A stretch of 64,000 nucleotides of DNA from Phycisphaeraceae bacterium. GTDB taxonomy: Bacteria; Planctomycetota; Phycisphaerae; Phycisphaerales; UBA1924. The notes beneath the pieces were generated by a model. It ran no database searches and was not told where the DNA came from. It worked only from the letters and a program-made list of their open reading frames with translations. Positions within the stretch are counted from its first letter, which is position 1, and each line of letters starts with the position of its first letter. The position numbers and the translations under genes were made by a program. This document shows, piece by piece, positions 16,691 through 24,507 of this stretch. Where the stretch lies: contig CP060234.1 in NCBI GenBank assembly GCA_023898685.1, positions 806,001 to 870,000 on the forward strand, written 5' to 3'.

Positions 16691-18067
16691 CGAACTCCTC
16701 ACCGCCCCCCACGCCACAGGCGGCGCACACAGCCTCCCTGCCGCCAATGGCGCCAGATCGAACACGTCCGTCCACCCCCGCCGCGGCTTGGGAATCGATG
16801 ACGCCACCGCCCGCGCCCAGACTTCCAACTCGCGCCGCACGAAGGCGTCGGGCCTCACGCGCTCCACCCGGGCCGGGTCGAGCAGTTCCCAGGGCTCGAC
16901 CCCCGCCGCGTGCAGCATGTCGTCCAGCCGGTCATCCGCCGCGCGGGGGGCCAGCGGATAGGTGGTCATCCCCGCCGCCTCGCCGAAGGGCGAGAGCCGA
17001 CCCATCGCGGCGACGGCCTCTGTCGCGGGTGTGTCAGGATCATCGAGATACGCGCGCACGAGACGCCGCGCGATCCCCCGCCCCCGATCACGCGGGTCGA
17101 TGACCACCCGGCTGATCCGCCGCAACTCGCGGTTGATGCGTCTCGCCACACGGGCCTTGTCCGTCCCCACATACCGCCCGGGCCAGATCGATTCCCGCCA
17201 CGACCCGTTGAGCGTGGGGTGCGTTACCACCAGCACACCGGCCAGCCGTTCGCCGCCGCCCGACTTCACCACCGCGCGCAGCACCCGGCTCGGCGACGCG
17301 GGCCGGCCCGGGCGATAGTGGAACCGCGCGAGCGCCTTGTAGTCCGCCGTCGTCCCCGCCTCGATCCGCACGCGGGGCCCCCGCGCCACACCGGGCCCCG
17401 CCTCGAACCGCCTCGCCCCGCCCGCTTCGCACCGCACGACCAGATCTGGCCCGAGCAGCCCGATCAGGTCGGCGTGCGCGCTCGCCGCGATGACGCGCGT
17501 GCCCGTCCTCGTGGCCCACCGCCGCAGCGTCGCCGCGACCCCGGCCGCCGTCTCGCGATCGAGCGTCGAACAGCACTCGTCGACCAGTAGCCACCCGGAG
17601 CCCGCCGGACGGGGCGCACCGAAGCGCGACATCGCGACCGCCAGTCGCAGCCTCGCCCGCTCGCCGTCCGAAAGCCGCCCCGCGGGCGTCGCGAGCACCC
17701 TCGCGTCCGCGAGCCCCGCCATCGAGAGCAGACCCAGCCAGTCGTCGAGCGGCATCGAGACCCGATGTTCCGCCACCGCCCGCCGGGCATCGAGTCTCAC
17801 CCGATGCGCCCGCACAACCTCAGCCCCCTGATCCCCGATCCCCGATCCCCGGTCCCCAAGCCGCCGCCAGACGGCGCCCAGGAGCACCGACTTCCCCGCC
17901 CCGCTCGGCCCGGTCAGCAGCGCCACCCGGCCGGGCGAGAGCGCCCCGATCAGTGGCTCGGCTCCCGCCGCAGCCGACGCCACCGCCTCGGGCCGGCCGC
18001 ATCGATTGATCTCCAACCCAAACGGCGCCATGGCGCGGAGCAGCCGCGCCCCGTGCGTCGCACTCAT
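16631..18067 (-). CDS. ABC-type ATPase fused to GNAT acetyltransferase (COG2401-like)
   Basis: 478 aa, no membrane segment. The N-terminal 220 residues are an ABC ATPase: Walker A GPSGAGKS (about 53-60), signature RLSDGERARLRLAVAMS, Walker B GWLLVDECCSTLDRE, switch His in ASAHADL. Residues 240-430 resemble GNAT: YKALARFHYRPGRPASPSRV, a variable strand, then the acetyl-CoA loop VVIDPRDRGRGIARRLV. This domain order is that of COG2401, known mainly in archaea and with no settled function. Residues of about 70-82 (GDRGSGIGDQG) are a translated heptamer array between Walker A and the signature. The last 20 residues come from array C2. The start ATG overlaps the stop of the upstream HTH gene (ATGA at 18064-18067), so the two are translationally coupled. 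Confidence 0.75.
   Translation of the reverse strand: MSATHGARLLRAMAPFGLEINRCGRPEAVASAAAGAEPLIGALSPGRVALLTGPSGAGKSVLLGAVWRRLGDRGSGIGDQGAEVVRAHRVRLDARRAVAEHRVSMPLDDWLGLLSMAGLADARVLATPAGRLSDGERARLRLAVAMSRFGAPRPAGSGWLLVDECCSTLDRETAAGVAATLRRWATRTGTRVIAASAHADLIGLLGPDLVVRCEAGGARRFEAGPGVARGPRVRIEAGTTADYKALARFHYRPGRPASPSRVLRAVVKSGGGERLAGVLVVTHPTLNGSWRESIWPGRYVGTDKARVARRINRELRRISRVVIDPRDRGRGIARRLVRAYLDDPDTPATEAVAAMGRLSPFGEAAGMTTYPLAPRAADDRLDDMLHAAGVEPWELLDPARVERVRPDAFVRRELEVWARAVASSIPKPRRGWTDVFDLAPLAAGRLCAPPVAWGAVRSSRSSDRRTQSSYSERARACS
17823..17858. repeat. Half heptamer array inside ABC-ATPase gene (A6)
   Basis: Five tandem heptamers (CCTGATC, CCCGATC, CCCGATC, CCCGGTC, CCC...) without the facing arm. 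Read in frame as a G/D/S-rich loop of the ABC-ATPase. Confidence 0.7.
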
Positions 18068-18834
18068 CGACTCCCCCCGGCCCGCCTCGGCGTGCGGGCT
18101 CGCTCCAGGGAGGCCAGGTAGAGCGCTTCGACGGCGTCCATCTGCCGCCGCACGGAATGCAGGCTAAGCCCCAGCGCGGCCCCTGCCTCGCGCATGGACA
18201 GCCCCTGCACGACGCACGCCATCGCCACCCGCCGGCGCGTCGGCGCCCAGGCGCGGCGGCTCGCGATCACGAACGCGAACCGGGGCGAGAGCACCCGAGT
18301 CACAAGTCGACGCAGCCGACGCCGCTCGGTCCGGGCCGACAGCCGGGGCCCCGGGCCCCCACCCCGATGAAGATCGGTCCCCCGCTCGCGGCTCCGGCGG
18401 ACGTACGCCGCCACGCTCAGCCCTTCTCCGAACACCGCCTCGACCAGCTCCCGATCGGACGCGGGCAGCCAGGCCGCCCGTTCGACCAGCGACTCGGCGT
18501 GCTCGCGCCGCGATCGCCGGCGAAGATCCGGGGTCTCCCCCGAACCGAATCGAACGTCGGCCGAGACCAGTGTCGAAGGGACACCGCGCTCGTCGCCGAC
18601 CGTCGAGCCCCCCAGTTCAGGTTCCCGATCGAAAAAACCAGAAGAACAGGCTTCCAGGCTTGTTGTTTGATCGGTAGAATAACGTTTTCCGTTTGATCTT
18701 TGATCGATTCGCCGTGCTTTCCGACGCTCCATCACCCTCGGCTCGGCGGGCGAGCAGTTCCCCGAGCCAATCAAGCCGGCCCCAAGGCCCACGACCCCAG
18801 CCTCGCTCCCCGGAACACAGATTTGTGGTTTCAT
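18064..18834 (-). CDS. HTH protein (sigma-like or small-terminase-like), first gene of terminase operon
   Basis: 256 aa from ATG 18834, nine bases after GGGAG; the ATG at 18843 touches the GGGAG and is unlikely. The first 110 residues look disordered. From about residue 115 there is an all-helical basic region (SLVERAAWLPASDRELVEAV and AAYVRRSRERGTDLHRGGG). The C-terminus holds a helix-turn-helix: MACVVQGLSMREAGAALGLS, followed by LHSVRRQMDAVEALYL. It resembles sigma region 4 and also the DNA-binding end of small terminase subunits; the sequence alone does not decide. Four bases of overlap join it to the ABC-ATPase/GNAT gene, so an operon HTH - ABC/GNAT - RHH - terminase is likely. Confidence 0.5.
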   Translation of the reverse strand: MKPQICVPGSEAGVVGLGAGLIGSGNCSPAEPRVMERRKARRIDQRSNGKRYSTDQTTSLEACSSGFFDREPELGGSTVGDERGVPSTLVSADVRFGSGETPDLRRRSRREHAESLVERAAWLPASDRELVEAVFGEGLSVAAYVRRSRERGTDLHRGGGPGPRLSARTERRRLRRLVTRVLSPRFAFVIASRRAWAPTRRRVAMACVVQGLSMREAGAALGLSLHSVRRQMDAVEALYLASLERARTPRRAGGSR

Positions 18835-19149
18835 GTCTTGCATCTCCCGATTTGTGTGTACACTATTCTGTGAACGACACGAACAATGTTGTACTCATCG
18901 GTGAACGAATCGCAAGGCTTTTGTACGGAAGTGACACGAATCGGCGCACAGCACGGGCCATCCGAAGAAACCCGCTCGAAAGCGGGGGAGGAATCGTCGC
19001 GACCGGATTCCCCGAGCCGGCGGGCTGGCGACCGCGGCCGGGAACCCGAAGCTCAGCGCGCAGTGCCTGGAACGGAGCTGGCGCCGCCTCGTGTTGCGAG
19101 TTCCAAGCTCCGAGTTCTGGGTCCGCCTCACCACGCGAAGGGACCGGCC
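18835..19149. promoter_or_regulatory. Divergent control region between HTH operon and S24 repressor
   Basis: 315 bp. Near 18838-18880 the sequence becomes AT-richer and includes the palindrome GTGTACAC at about 18857-18864. For the rightward gene a TTGCAT (18838-18843) and TACACT pair, 15 bp apart, is the best promoter guess. The leftward promoter would overlap the same bases. This is the expected place for the operator of the S24 repressor. From 19020 to 19125 lies a worn C-type heptamer array (GAGTTCC, AAGCTCC, GAGTTCT). The frame of the repressor is open through this region but shows no homology there. Confidence 0.45.
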
Positions 19150-20028
19150 GTGAGCGGTGAGCGAGCCCCGCCCCCCCTCGGCCCCACCATCCGCGCCCAC
19201 CGCGAGCGGGCCGGGCTGTCGCTCCGCGAGCTGGCCGACCGCTGCGGGTGCGTCAAGAGCTACCTCTGGGCCATCGAGCACGGGCGGCGTGGCCCCCCCA
19301 GCGAGGAGATCCTCCGCAAGATCGAGCGGGCGCTCGCGATCACCGACGGGCAGCTCGTCCGGCTCGGGGCCTGGGCCCACGTGCCCGCCCCCGTGCGGGA
19401 GGATCTTTCACGCGCCCGCTCGCAGGCCGAGGTGATCCGCCGCCTGGGCGAGATCCTCACGGCCGACGGGTTCGACGACCAAGGGCGCCCGCGCGGCTCG
19501 CTCGACGAGGCGCACCGCTCGGGCGAATTGCAGCGGCTGATCGGGCGGCTCGACCCCGAACTGGCCGGCGGGGGAGCTGGTGGCGGGGGGGGTGCGGCCC
19601 CGATCGATCTGCCCTTTGAGGTGCCGCTGATCAACAAGGTCGCGGCGGGCTATCCGCAGGGCTTCACCGATATGGGCTATCCCGCGCGCGTGGCCGACGA
19701 GTACGTGCGATGCCCCGACCTGCACGACCCCGACGCGTTCGCCGCCCGCGTGGTGGGCGACTCGATGGCCCCAGACTACCGCGAGGGCGACATCGTCATC
19801 TTCAGCCCCTCACACCCGATCGCCGACGGCGACGACTGCTTCGCCCGCCTTGCGCTCGACGACGAGACGACCTTCAAGCGGGTCTACTTCGAGCCGGGCG
19901 GGGAGGTCCGCGACCAAGCCGGGCGCATCCGCCTCCAGCCCATCAACAGCCGCTACGCCCCGCGCGTGCTCGACCGCGAGGAGGTCGCGGGGTTGTATCG
20001 GGCGGTGAAGGTGTTGAGAAGCGTCTAG
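19150..20028 (+). CDS. XRE-HTH/S24 peptidase repressor (LexA/CI-like)
   Basis: 292 aa from GTG 19150. Residues 8-70 are an XRE-type helix-turn-helix (LGPTIRAHRERAGLSLRELA, then CGCVKSYLWAIEHGRRGPPS). A linker ends in a Gly-rich run. The C-terminal 130 residues are the S24 self-cleaving/oligomerising domain: catalytic Ser in VVGDSMAPDYREGDIVIFS and Lys in TTFKRVYFEPGG, ending YAPRVLDREEVAGLYRAVKV. Such proteins repress prophages or mobile elements and are released after RecA-triggered self-cleavage. A cleavage-site A-G pair is plausible at KVAAGYPQGF. It is divergent from the HTH-terminase operon, which it probably controls. The frame extends back to 18886, but that part contains repeat-derived sequence. 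Confidence 0.85.
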   Translation: MSGERAPPPLGPTIRAHRERAGLSLRELADRCGCVKSYLWAIEHGRRGPPSEEILRKIERALAITDGQLVRLGAWAHVPAPVREDLSRARSQAEVIRRLGEILTADGFDDQGRPRGSLDEAHRSGELQRLIGRLDPELAGGGAGGGGGAAPIDLPFEVPLINKVAAGYPQGFTDMGYPARVADEYVRCPDLHDPDAFAARVVGDSMAPDYREGDIVIFSPSHPIADGDDCFARLALDDETTFKRVYFEPGGEVRDQAGRIRLQPINSRYAPRVLDREEVAGLYRAVKVLRSV

Positions 20029-20201
20029 CAGGCACCGGGGACCGGGCACCGGTCGACAGCGAAGGCACTTCCATTCGGCGCGCGTTTGATTGTCGATGGT
20101 TCTTGCAGGAACGGGCATACGTTCAGCATTCCTGCATACACACTACCGCCCAGCCACCGGCTCCTCCTGGTGCCCGATGCCTGGTCCCCGGTCCCTGCTC
20201 A
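20029..20201. repeat. Split heptamer inverted array with 110-bp insert (A7)
   Basis: Left arm 20029-20052 (AGGCACC, GGGGACC, GGGCACC) begins right after the repressor stop codon. Right arm 20168-20200 (TGGTGCC, CGATGCC, TGGTCCC, CGGTCCC) ends in the stop codon of the next, convergent gene. Unlike other arrays, the arms are separated by about 110 bp of lower-GC DNA containing a hairpin TGCAGGAA (20105-20112) with TTCCTGCA (20130-20137). Confidence 0.7.
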
Positions 20202-20465
20202 AACCACCATCGGCAGCAGCCAGTTCAGCACGAGCAGAGAGAAGACGTAGAGCCCGATGATCCCGACGATGATCTGGGCGGAGAACAGGCCCACCTGCCG
20301 CCAGTACTTCTTCATGTCGGGCACGCGGACGGCCTTGTAGGCCACCGCGATCAGCACCGACAGCGGGATGAGCAGCCAGAACCAGACCTTGTGCAGGTTC
20401 AGCGGATCGATGAAGGGCGTGTAGGCGAGCACCCCCCCCACAACCCCGAGCGCCGCGTCAGCCAT
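20199..20465 (-). CDS. Small two-helix membrane protein
   Basis: 88 aa. Two strong membrane helices: about residues 27-46 (KVWFWLLIPLSVLIAVAYKA) and 58-84 (VGLFSAQIIVGIIGLYVFSL). Between them is a short basic loop, VRVPDMKKYWRQ. No family is recognised. The start overlaps the end of the upstream gene by eight bases (20458-20465), so the two membrane proteins are almost certainly co-translated and may form one complex. The stop codon is contributed by heptamer array A7. Confidence 0.65.
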   Translation of the reverse strand: MADAALGVVGGVLAYTPFIDPLNLHKVWFWLLIPLSVLIAVAYKAVRVPDMKKYWRQVGLFSAQIIVGIIGLYVFSLLVLNWLLPMVV

Positions 20466-21081
20466 GGCCGGCCCCCCTCCCCCGCCGCAGGCTCGGGAAA
20501 AGCGCGTCGAGGATCACGATCAGATTGAGCATCCCCGCACACAGGGCGTAGAGCGTCCCGATCTCGTTCACCTTGGCGAGGCCCTTGATGTTGGGCGGGC
20601 CCTCGCCGGGCCCGGCTGGCACCGCCACCGGCAGCCGGCGGACCTGGGGCGGGCCCCCGGCGTTGGTGATCACCGAGACGTCCTCGACCTTGCGGGTCTC
20701 GTGCGGGAAGACGCTGCGCAGGCGGTGCTCGGCGAGCAGTTGCCGCTCAGACGTGCGGTAGACGGTTTTGCCGGTCGCGTCGGTCTCGGGCGGGATGCCG
20801 TAGGCCTTGAACTGGTGCTGGTACGCCCAGTCGACGCCGAAGGCGATGGGGCCGACGAACGCTTCGCCGTAGAACCACCACTTGTCTTCCCGGCTGTCGA
20901 CGACGTCGATGCCCCCGATGAGCATGCCCCCGAAGAACATGCCGAGCACGCCTGCGGCGGCGAGCAAGCCCCGCTTGAACTCCCCCCGCTTGATGTGCCC
21001 GAGCCCCGGGAACAGGACGGCGAGGAGGCCGGCGGCGAGGTCGAGCCCGTGGGCGGGGTGTTGCGTCTGGGTCTGCGTCAT
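20458..21081 (-). CDS. Conserved membrane protein of unknown function
   Basis: 207 aa from ATG 21081 (MTQTQTQHPAHGLDLAAGLL). Three hydrophobic stretches: about residues 14-27 (AAGLLAVLFPGLGH), 38-60 (GLLAAAGVLGMFFGGMLIGG) and one near the C-terminus (GTLYALCAGMLNLIVILDAL). The phrase FPGLGHIKRGEFKRGLL resembles the TM2/poly-hydrophobic entry of small planctomycete membrane proteins whose role is unknown. The middle is a soluble loop of about 90 residues (TGKTVYRTSERQLLAEHRLR). The frame upstream of 21081 has no coding character. Pairs with the overlapping small membrane protein gene. Confidence 0.65.
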   Translation of the reverse strand: MTQTQTQHPAHGLDLAAGLLAVLFPGLGHIKRGEFKRGLLAAAGVLGMFFGGMLIGGIDVVDSREDKWWFYGEAFVGPIAFGVDWAYQHQFKAYGIPPETDATGKTVYRTSERQLLAEHRLRSVFPHETRKVEDVSVITNAGGPPQVRRLPVAVPAGPGEGPPNIKGLAKVNEIGTLYALCAGMLNLIVILDALFPSLRRGRGAGHG

Positions 21082-21173
21082 CCGGGAGGGTGGTGTGGGT
21101 CGTGCGGACGGGCATGGTACCCGCCCCGTGGGAGGGGGGTGTCGAAATGAGCCCCGGGGAACCAAAAGTCCGG

Positions 21174-21201
21174 TTGACACGCGGCGGCGGACGGCTACGC
21201 T
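21174..21201 (+). promoter_or_regulatory. Strong sigma-70 promoter of the acidic-protein gene
   Basis: TTGACA (21174-21179), 16-bp spacer, TACGCT (21196-21201). Best promoter match in the window; same spacing and -10 style as the tuf promoter at 4491. Transcription would begin about 40 bp before ATG 21247. Confidence 0.65.
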
Positions 21202-21246
21202 GCCGCGCATCGGGACGATGCCCGGTGAGCCAGAGGACAACCTGCG

Positions 21247-21483
21247 ATGACCATGACTTGCTTGATCACCGTCGAGGAAGAGGAACTCCAAGAGACCCTT
21301 CGCCGGACAGACCGCCCCGACCCCGAGTGCGGTTATGACGAAGAGGAGGACGACGACGAATTCTTCGACGTTGACGACCTCGACGATGATGACGATTCTG
21401 AGGACACCTTCGACGAGTTCGACGACTTCGAGGAGGAACTCGACGAAGAGGACGACGAAGGCGCCGATGACGAGGATCTCTGA
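21247..21483 (+). CDS. Extremely acidic small protein
   Basis: 78 aa. After MTMTCLITVEEEELQETLRR almost every residue to the end is Asp or Glu with scattered Phe (for example DDEFFDVDDLDDDD and FDDFEEELDEEDDEG). No fold or family is evident; the sequence looks disordered, like acidic tails that bind histone-like proteins, ribosomes or metal. It sits behind the strongest promoter in the window and 63 bp before a second gene, so it is probably well expressed. Codon phase (third-position G/C) supports coding only in this frame. Confidence 0.6.
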   Translation: MTMTCLITVEEEELQETLRRTDRPDPECGYDEEEDDDEFFDVDDLDDDDDSEDTFDEFDDFEEELDEEDDEGADDEDL

Positions 21484-21546
21484 GCCCTCGGTCGGCGCGC
21501 GGTGAACCGCGGGGCCGGTCGGGGGGGCCGTTCGCGAGGCCGCCGC

Positions 21547-22044
21547 ATGACCGACCCCAAGCCCACCGCCGCAAACGCAACCTCGCAGAGCGGCCCGAGT
21601 TCGGCCCGTGAGATGGGGGGCGTCGTCGACCGCCGCTCGGGCCTCGACCGACGGGAGATCGAGCGTTCCAACGGCCAGCCCCCCACCGGGCTCGAACGCC
21701 GCCGCGGCGCGGGCCGCCGCCTGAGCGATTTCCAGCGCGCCGCCGACGAGGGCGAGATGACGCCGGAGCAGTTCATGTTCCTCGTCGCCGTCGACGCGTT
21801 CAAACAGGCCAACCGCGTCACATTCCCCACGTGGACCGACGTACTCGAGATCGTCCGGCTGCTCGGCTACCGCAAGACGATGCCCAGCGAGCTGAATCTG
21901 CGTAACGCCGAGGACTGGTGCGAGCGGCCCGATGCGCCGTCGAACGTACGCCCCAAGGGGTGGGAGCGGCGGTTCACCAAGGGCGAGCTCAAGGAACTCG
22001 AGGAACTCGCGGACTATGTCCGCGAACGCGACGAGGCGGCGTGA
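21547..22044 (+). CDS. Conserved hypothetical soluble protein
   Basis: 165 aa from ATG 21547. The N-terminal 65 residues are basic and contain a duplicated RR-x(4)-RR style (VDRRSGLDRREIE, ERRRGAGRRLSD). The rest looks like a compact helical domain: MTPEQFMFLVAVDAFKQANR, then TWTDVLEIVRLLGYRKT and FTKGELKELEELADYVRERD. No family is recognised. It shares the transcript of the acidic protein, and the opposite charge of the two products makes interaction conceivable (inference only). A good terminator follows 27 bp after the stop. Confidence 0.6.
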   Translation: MTDPKPTAANATSQSGPSSAREMGGVVDRRSGLDRREIERSNGQPPTGLERRRGAGRRLSDFQRAADEGEMTPEQFMFLVAVDAFKQANRVTFPTWTDVLEIVRLLGYRKTMPSELNLRNAEDWCERPDAPSNVRPKGWERRFTKGELKELEELADYVRERDEAA

Positions 22045-22070
22045 TCGACGCCGAGACGCATCGAATCAGA

Positions 22071-22105
22071 AGGCCGCGGGTTCATTCCCGCGGCCTTCCT
22101 CTTTC
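22071..22105 (+). terminator. Intrinsic terminator after the 165-aa gene
   Basis: GGCCGCGGG (22072-22080), loop TTCATT, CCCGCGGCC (22087-22095), followed by TTCCTCTTTCC. Perfect 9-bp stem with a T-rich tail. Confidence 0.8.
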
Positions 22106-22159
22106 CGCCCACGCCGGCCGGTCCGTGCCCGCGGCCGCTCTTCGCCGGTCGATGGTCAA

Positions 22160-24319
22160 TCAGGCACACCCGCCCAGGAAGGTCGAGATAAACACGTTGA
22201 TGTCCTGGAGATCGAGGATGCCGTCGTTGTTCAGGTCGGCGGCGGGCTGCCCGCTCAGGAAGGCCTGCAAGAACAGCGAGATGTCGATCAGGTCGAGAAT
22301 CCCGTCGTGGTTCAGGTCGGCCGGGCCGCAGCCCGGTTCGGTGACGAGCGCCGTCAAGGTGATGATCGCATTGCCGATCATCCCGACGTCCGCGGTCGAG
22401 ACCGCCTGATCGCCGTACGACTGGTCATGGTAGAAATCAGGCGAGGGCTGGCTCGCCAGGGTCGCGCCGAGCACGAACTGCTGCTCGACCGGGCCGGACT
22501 GCGGCCACACGCCGCCCTCGATCTCGGCGAAGATCTGCCCCCCGCCATCGGCGGCGATCGGCGTGTTGAGGCTGACCGGCACGGAGAAGAGCTGGTCGTG
22601 CGGGACCAGGAAGTGCGACTCGCCCACGGGCCGCCAGGCCGACCCGCCGATGACTCGCTCGCCGTTCAGGTTGTCCGGCGTCCAGAGCCGCAGCGTGATG
22701 TCCTGCGCGCCCCGCTGTGGCTCAAACGACTGCTCGACGCCGAACTGGGCGCCGATGATGGCGAAGGCCTCCGGCGGGAGATCGAAGACCTTGCCGATCG
22801 AGTGGCGCGGCGTGAACCCAGAGCCGCCGAACGGGACGAACGGCGCGAACGAGACTTCCGGCACGATCTCTGATTCGTTGTCGACGACGTCGTCGGTGAC
22901 AACGGTCACCGGTGGAGGCGGCGAGACCGTCGCGATGGCCTGCGATGTGACCCCGGCGCCTCCCCCGGACGCGATCGAGAACTCGATCTCGAACGTGTCC
23001 TGCCCGGGGTTGGCGTCGAGCAGATCCCGGATCGGCGAGCCCGGCGTGCTCGCGGCGAGGTCGAGCGCCGCGTCGAGTGTCCCCTCGACAGCGACCAGCA
23101 CCCCCCACAGCGCACCGTAGCTCTCCTCCGGGTCCTCGCCGGGCTGCGGCTCGACCGCGTTCTGCGCCAACGACGGGAGGAGATCCTGCGCCCAGGCCGG
23201 CGCCCCGCTCGCGTCGATCGCCTCGCCCGGCCGAACAGGGACGAACGCGACGACGTTCGGCGAGTATCCGACCTGCGCCTGGCTCGGCGCGATGACCGAG
23301 AGACCCACCGCGCTCGCGAAGTACTCGTCGATCAGCTCCTCGTCTGTCTTCTCAGATCCGTCACCGTGATACCGGTCGACGACGAGCGGCCGCAGATCGA
23401 GCGCCGCGCCGGCGATCGTCAGTTCCGCGTGCGCCGCTTCGTCATCTCTCAAATAGGTGTTGTCCGCGTCGAGCGTGTCCAGTGAGTACTGAAGCCGACC
23501 ATCAAGGCTTGCCGAGAGGCCGAAGAAAGGTCGGGGGTAGAGCGCGTTGGTCCCGTCCGAGGTGGCGTTGTCGTGGAACAGATCCACGGCGCCGGTCCCG
23601 ACCGGTGTGACCAACGCCGCGTTGTTCAATCGACTGACCGTGAAGTCGCCCGAATTGAAGAACAGCCCGCCCGCGGCGTGCGACCCGATGGTGTCGGTTG
23701 TTCCCCTGAGACTCGCGTCCGCCCCCGACGTAGCCGTCCAGGTCTTGATGACACGGGCGCCCATTGCGAACAGGCAAACCGACGCCGCCGCCGTGTCGTT
23801 GGTGCTTCCCGCGACCGGCGTCGTGTCGGGCTTCGCCCACGCGAAGTTGTACACAAAGCCCCCGATCGTTCCGGCCGCGCCGTAGTCCGTGGTGTTCGGA
23901 CGCCACGCCCCACTGCTGTAGACGTAGTGGACGTCGGCGTAAGTGATGTGAGGGTCGCCACCATTCGGAGCGGTATCCCGGCCGGTGTCGGCGTCGAGGT
24001 AGTACTCCAGATTGAACCAGCTGTCATTCTTGTCGTAGTCCTCGTCCGCCATGATGTCGTCGCCGTCGGGGCCGTCCGCCTGCACGCTCGCCCAGACCTG
24101 GGCCCGCCCGTCGGCCGCCACAGACCCGGCGATGCCCGTCAGGATCGAGGTGACAAGCCCCGCCGCTATGCTGGCCGTCACGGGATCGACCCGAGGCGCC
24201 AGCGGCGCCGAGTCCGAATCTGCGGGCCGTGGGTCGGGGGAACTCGCTACCGGCGCGGCGACCGCAAACCCGGCGGCGCAGGCGATCGCGATCGCCTCAG
24301 ACCAATGTGAACGTGTCAT
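22160..24319 (-). CDS. Secreted protein of unknown function with dockerin-like tail
   Basis: 719 aa. Signal peptide MTRSHWSEAIAIACAAGFAV with a likely cut after the following AAPVASS region. The central 600 residues match no family I know; features are a Tyr/Asp-rich segment (SWFNLEYYLDADTGRDT) and LxLW/TPDN motifs. The C-terminus is a clear two-loop dockerin-like module: CGPADLNHDGILDLIDISLF and AADLNNDGILDLQDINVFIS, ending GGCA. In this organism group such tails mark exported proteins. The gene is monocistronic and convergent with the 165-aa gene. The 188 bp upstream holds its promoter region. Confidence 0.75.
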   Translation of the reverse strand: MTRSHWSEAIAIACAAGFAVAAPVASSPDPRPADSDSAPLAPRVDPVTASIAAGLVTSILTGIAGSVAADGRAQVWASVQADGPDGDDIMADEDYDKNDSWFNLEYYLDADTGRDTAPNGGDPHITYADVHYVYSSGAWRPNTTDYGAAGTIGGFVYNFAWAKPDTTPVAGSTNDTAAASVCLFAMGARVIKTWTATSGADASLRGTTDTIGSHAAGGLFFNSGDFTVSRLNNAALVTPVGTGAVDLFHDNATSDGTNALYPRPFFGLSASLDGRLQYSLDTLDADNTYLRDDEAAHAELTIAGAALDLRPLVVDRYHGDGSEKTDEELIDEYFASAVGLSVIAPSQAQVGYSPNVVAFVPVRPGEAIDASGAPAWAQDLLPSLAQNAVEPQPGEDPEESYGALWGVLVAVEGTLDAALDLAASTPGSPIRDLLDANPGQDTFEIEFSIASGGGAGVTSQAIATVSPPPPVTVVTDDVVDNESEIVPEVSFAPFVPFGGSGFTPRHSIGKVFDLPPEAFAIIGAQFGVEQSFEPQRGAQDITLRLWTPDNLNGERVIGGSAWRPVGESHFLVPHDQLFSVPVSLNTPIAADGGGQIFAEIEGGVWPQSGPVEQQFVLGATLASQPSPDFYHDQSYGDQAVSTADVGMIGNAIITLTALVTEPGCGPADLNHDGILDLIDISLFLQAFLSGQPAADLNNDGILDLQDINVFISTFLGGCA

Positions 24320-24507
24320 GCGGACCCCTTTCGATTCCGCCGACTGTACAAAAACCGCATTGTGGAATCACGATGAATCTATCAATTGCGGAATCCGCCC
24401 TAGGTCGCATTTCCGAATATCGTGCGCGCGAACCGATGAATTGGAACGTGCGGCACGACCGTGCAAGGCGTGAATCTCGGGGACAGCAGCGGCTTCTCGA
24501 AATCCCC

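Noticed and set aside
18886..19149. N-terminal extension of the S24 repressor frame
   Set aside because: It includes worn repeat sequence and lacks homology; the XRE domain begins right after GTG 19150.
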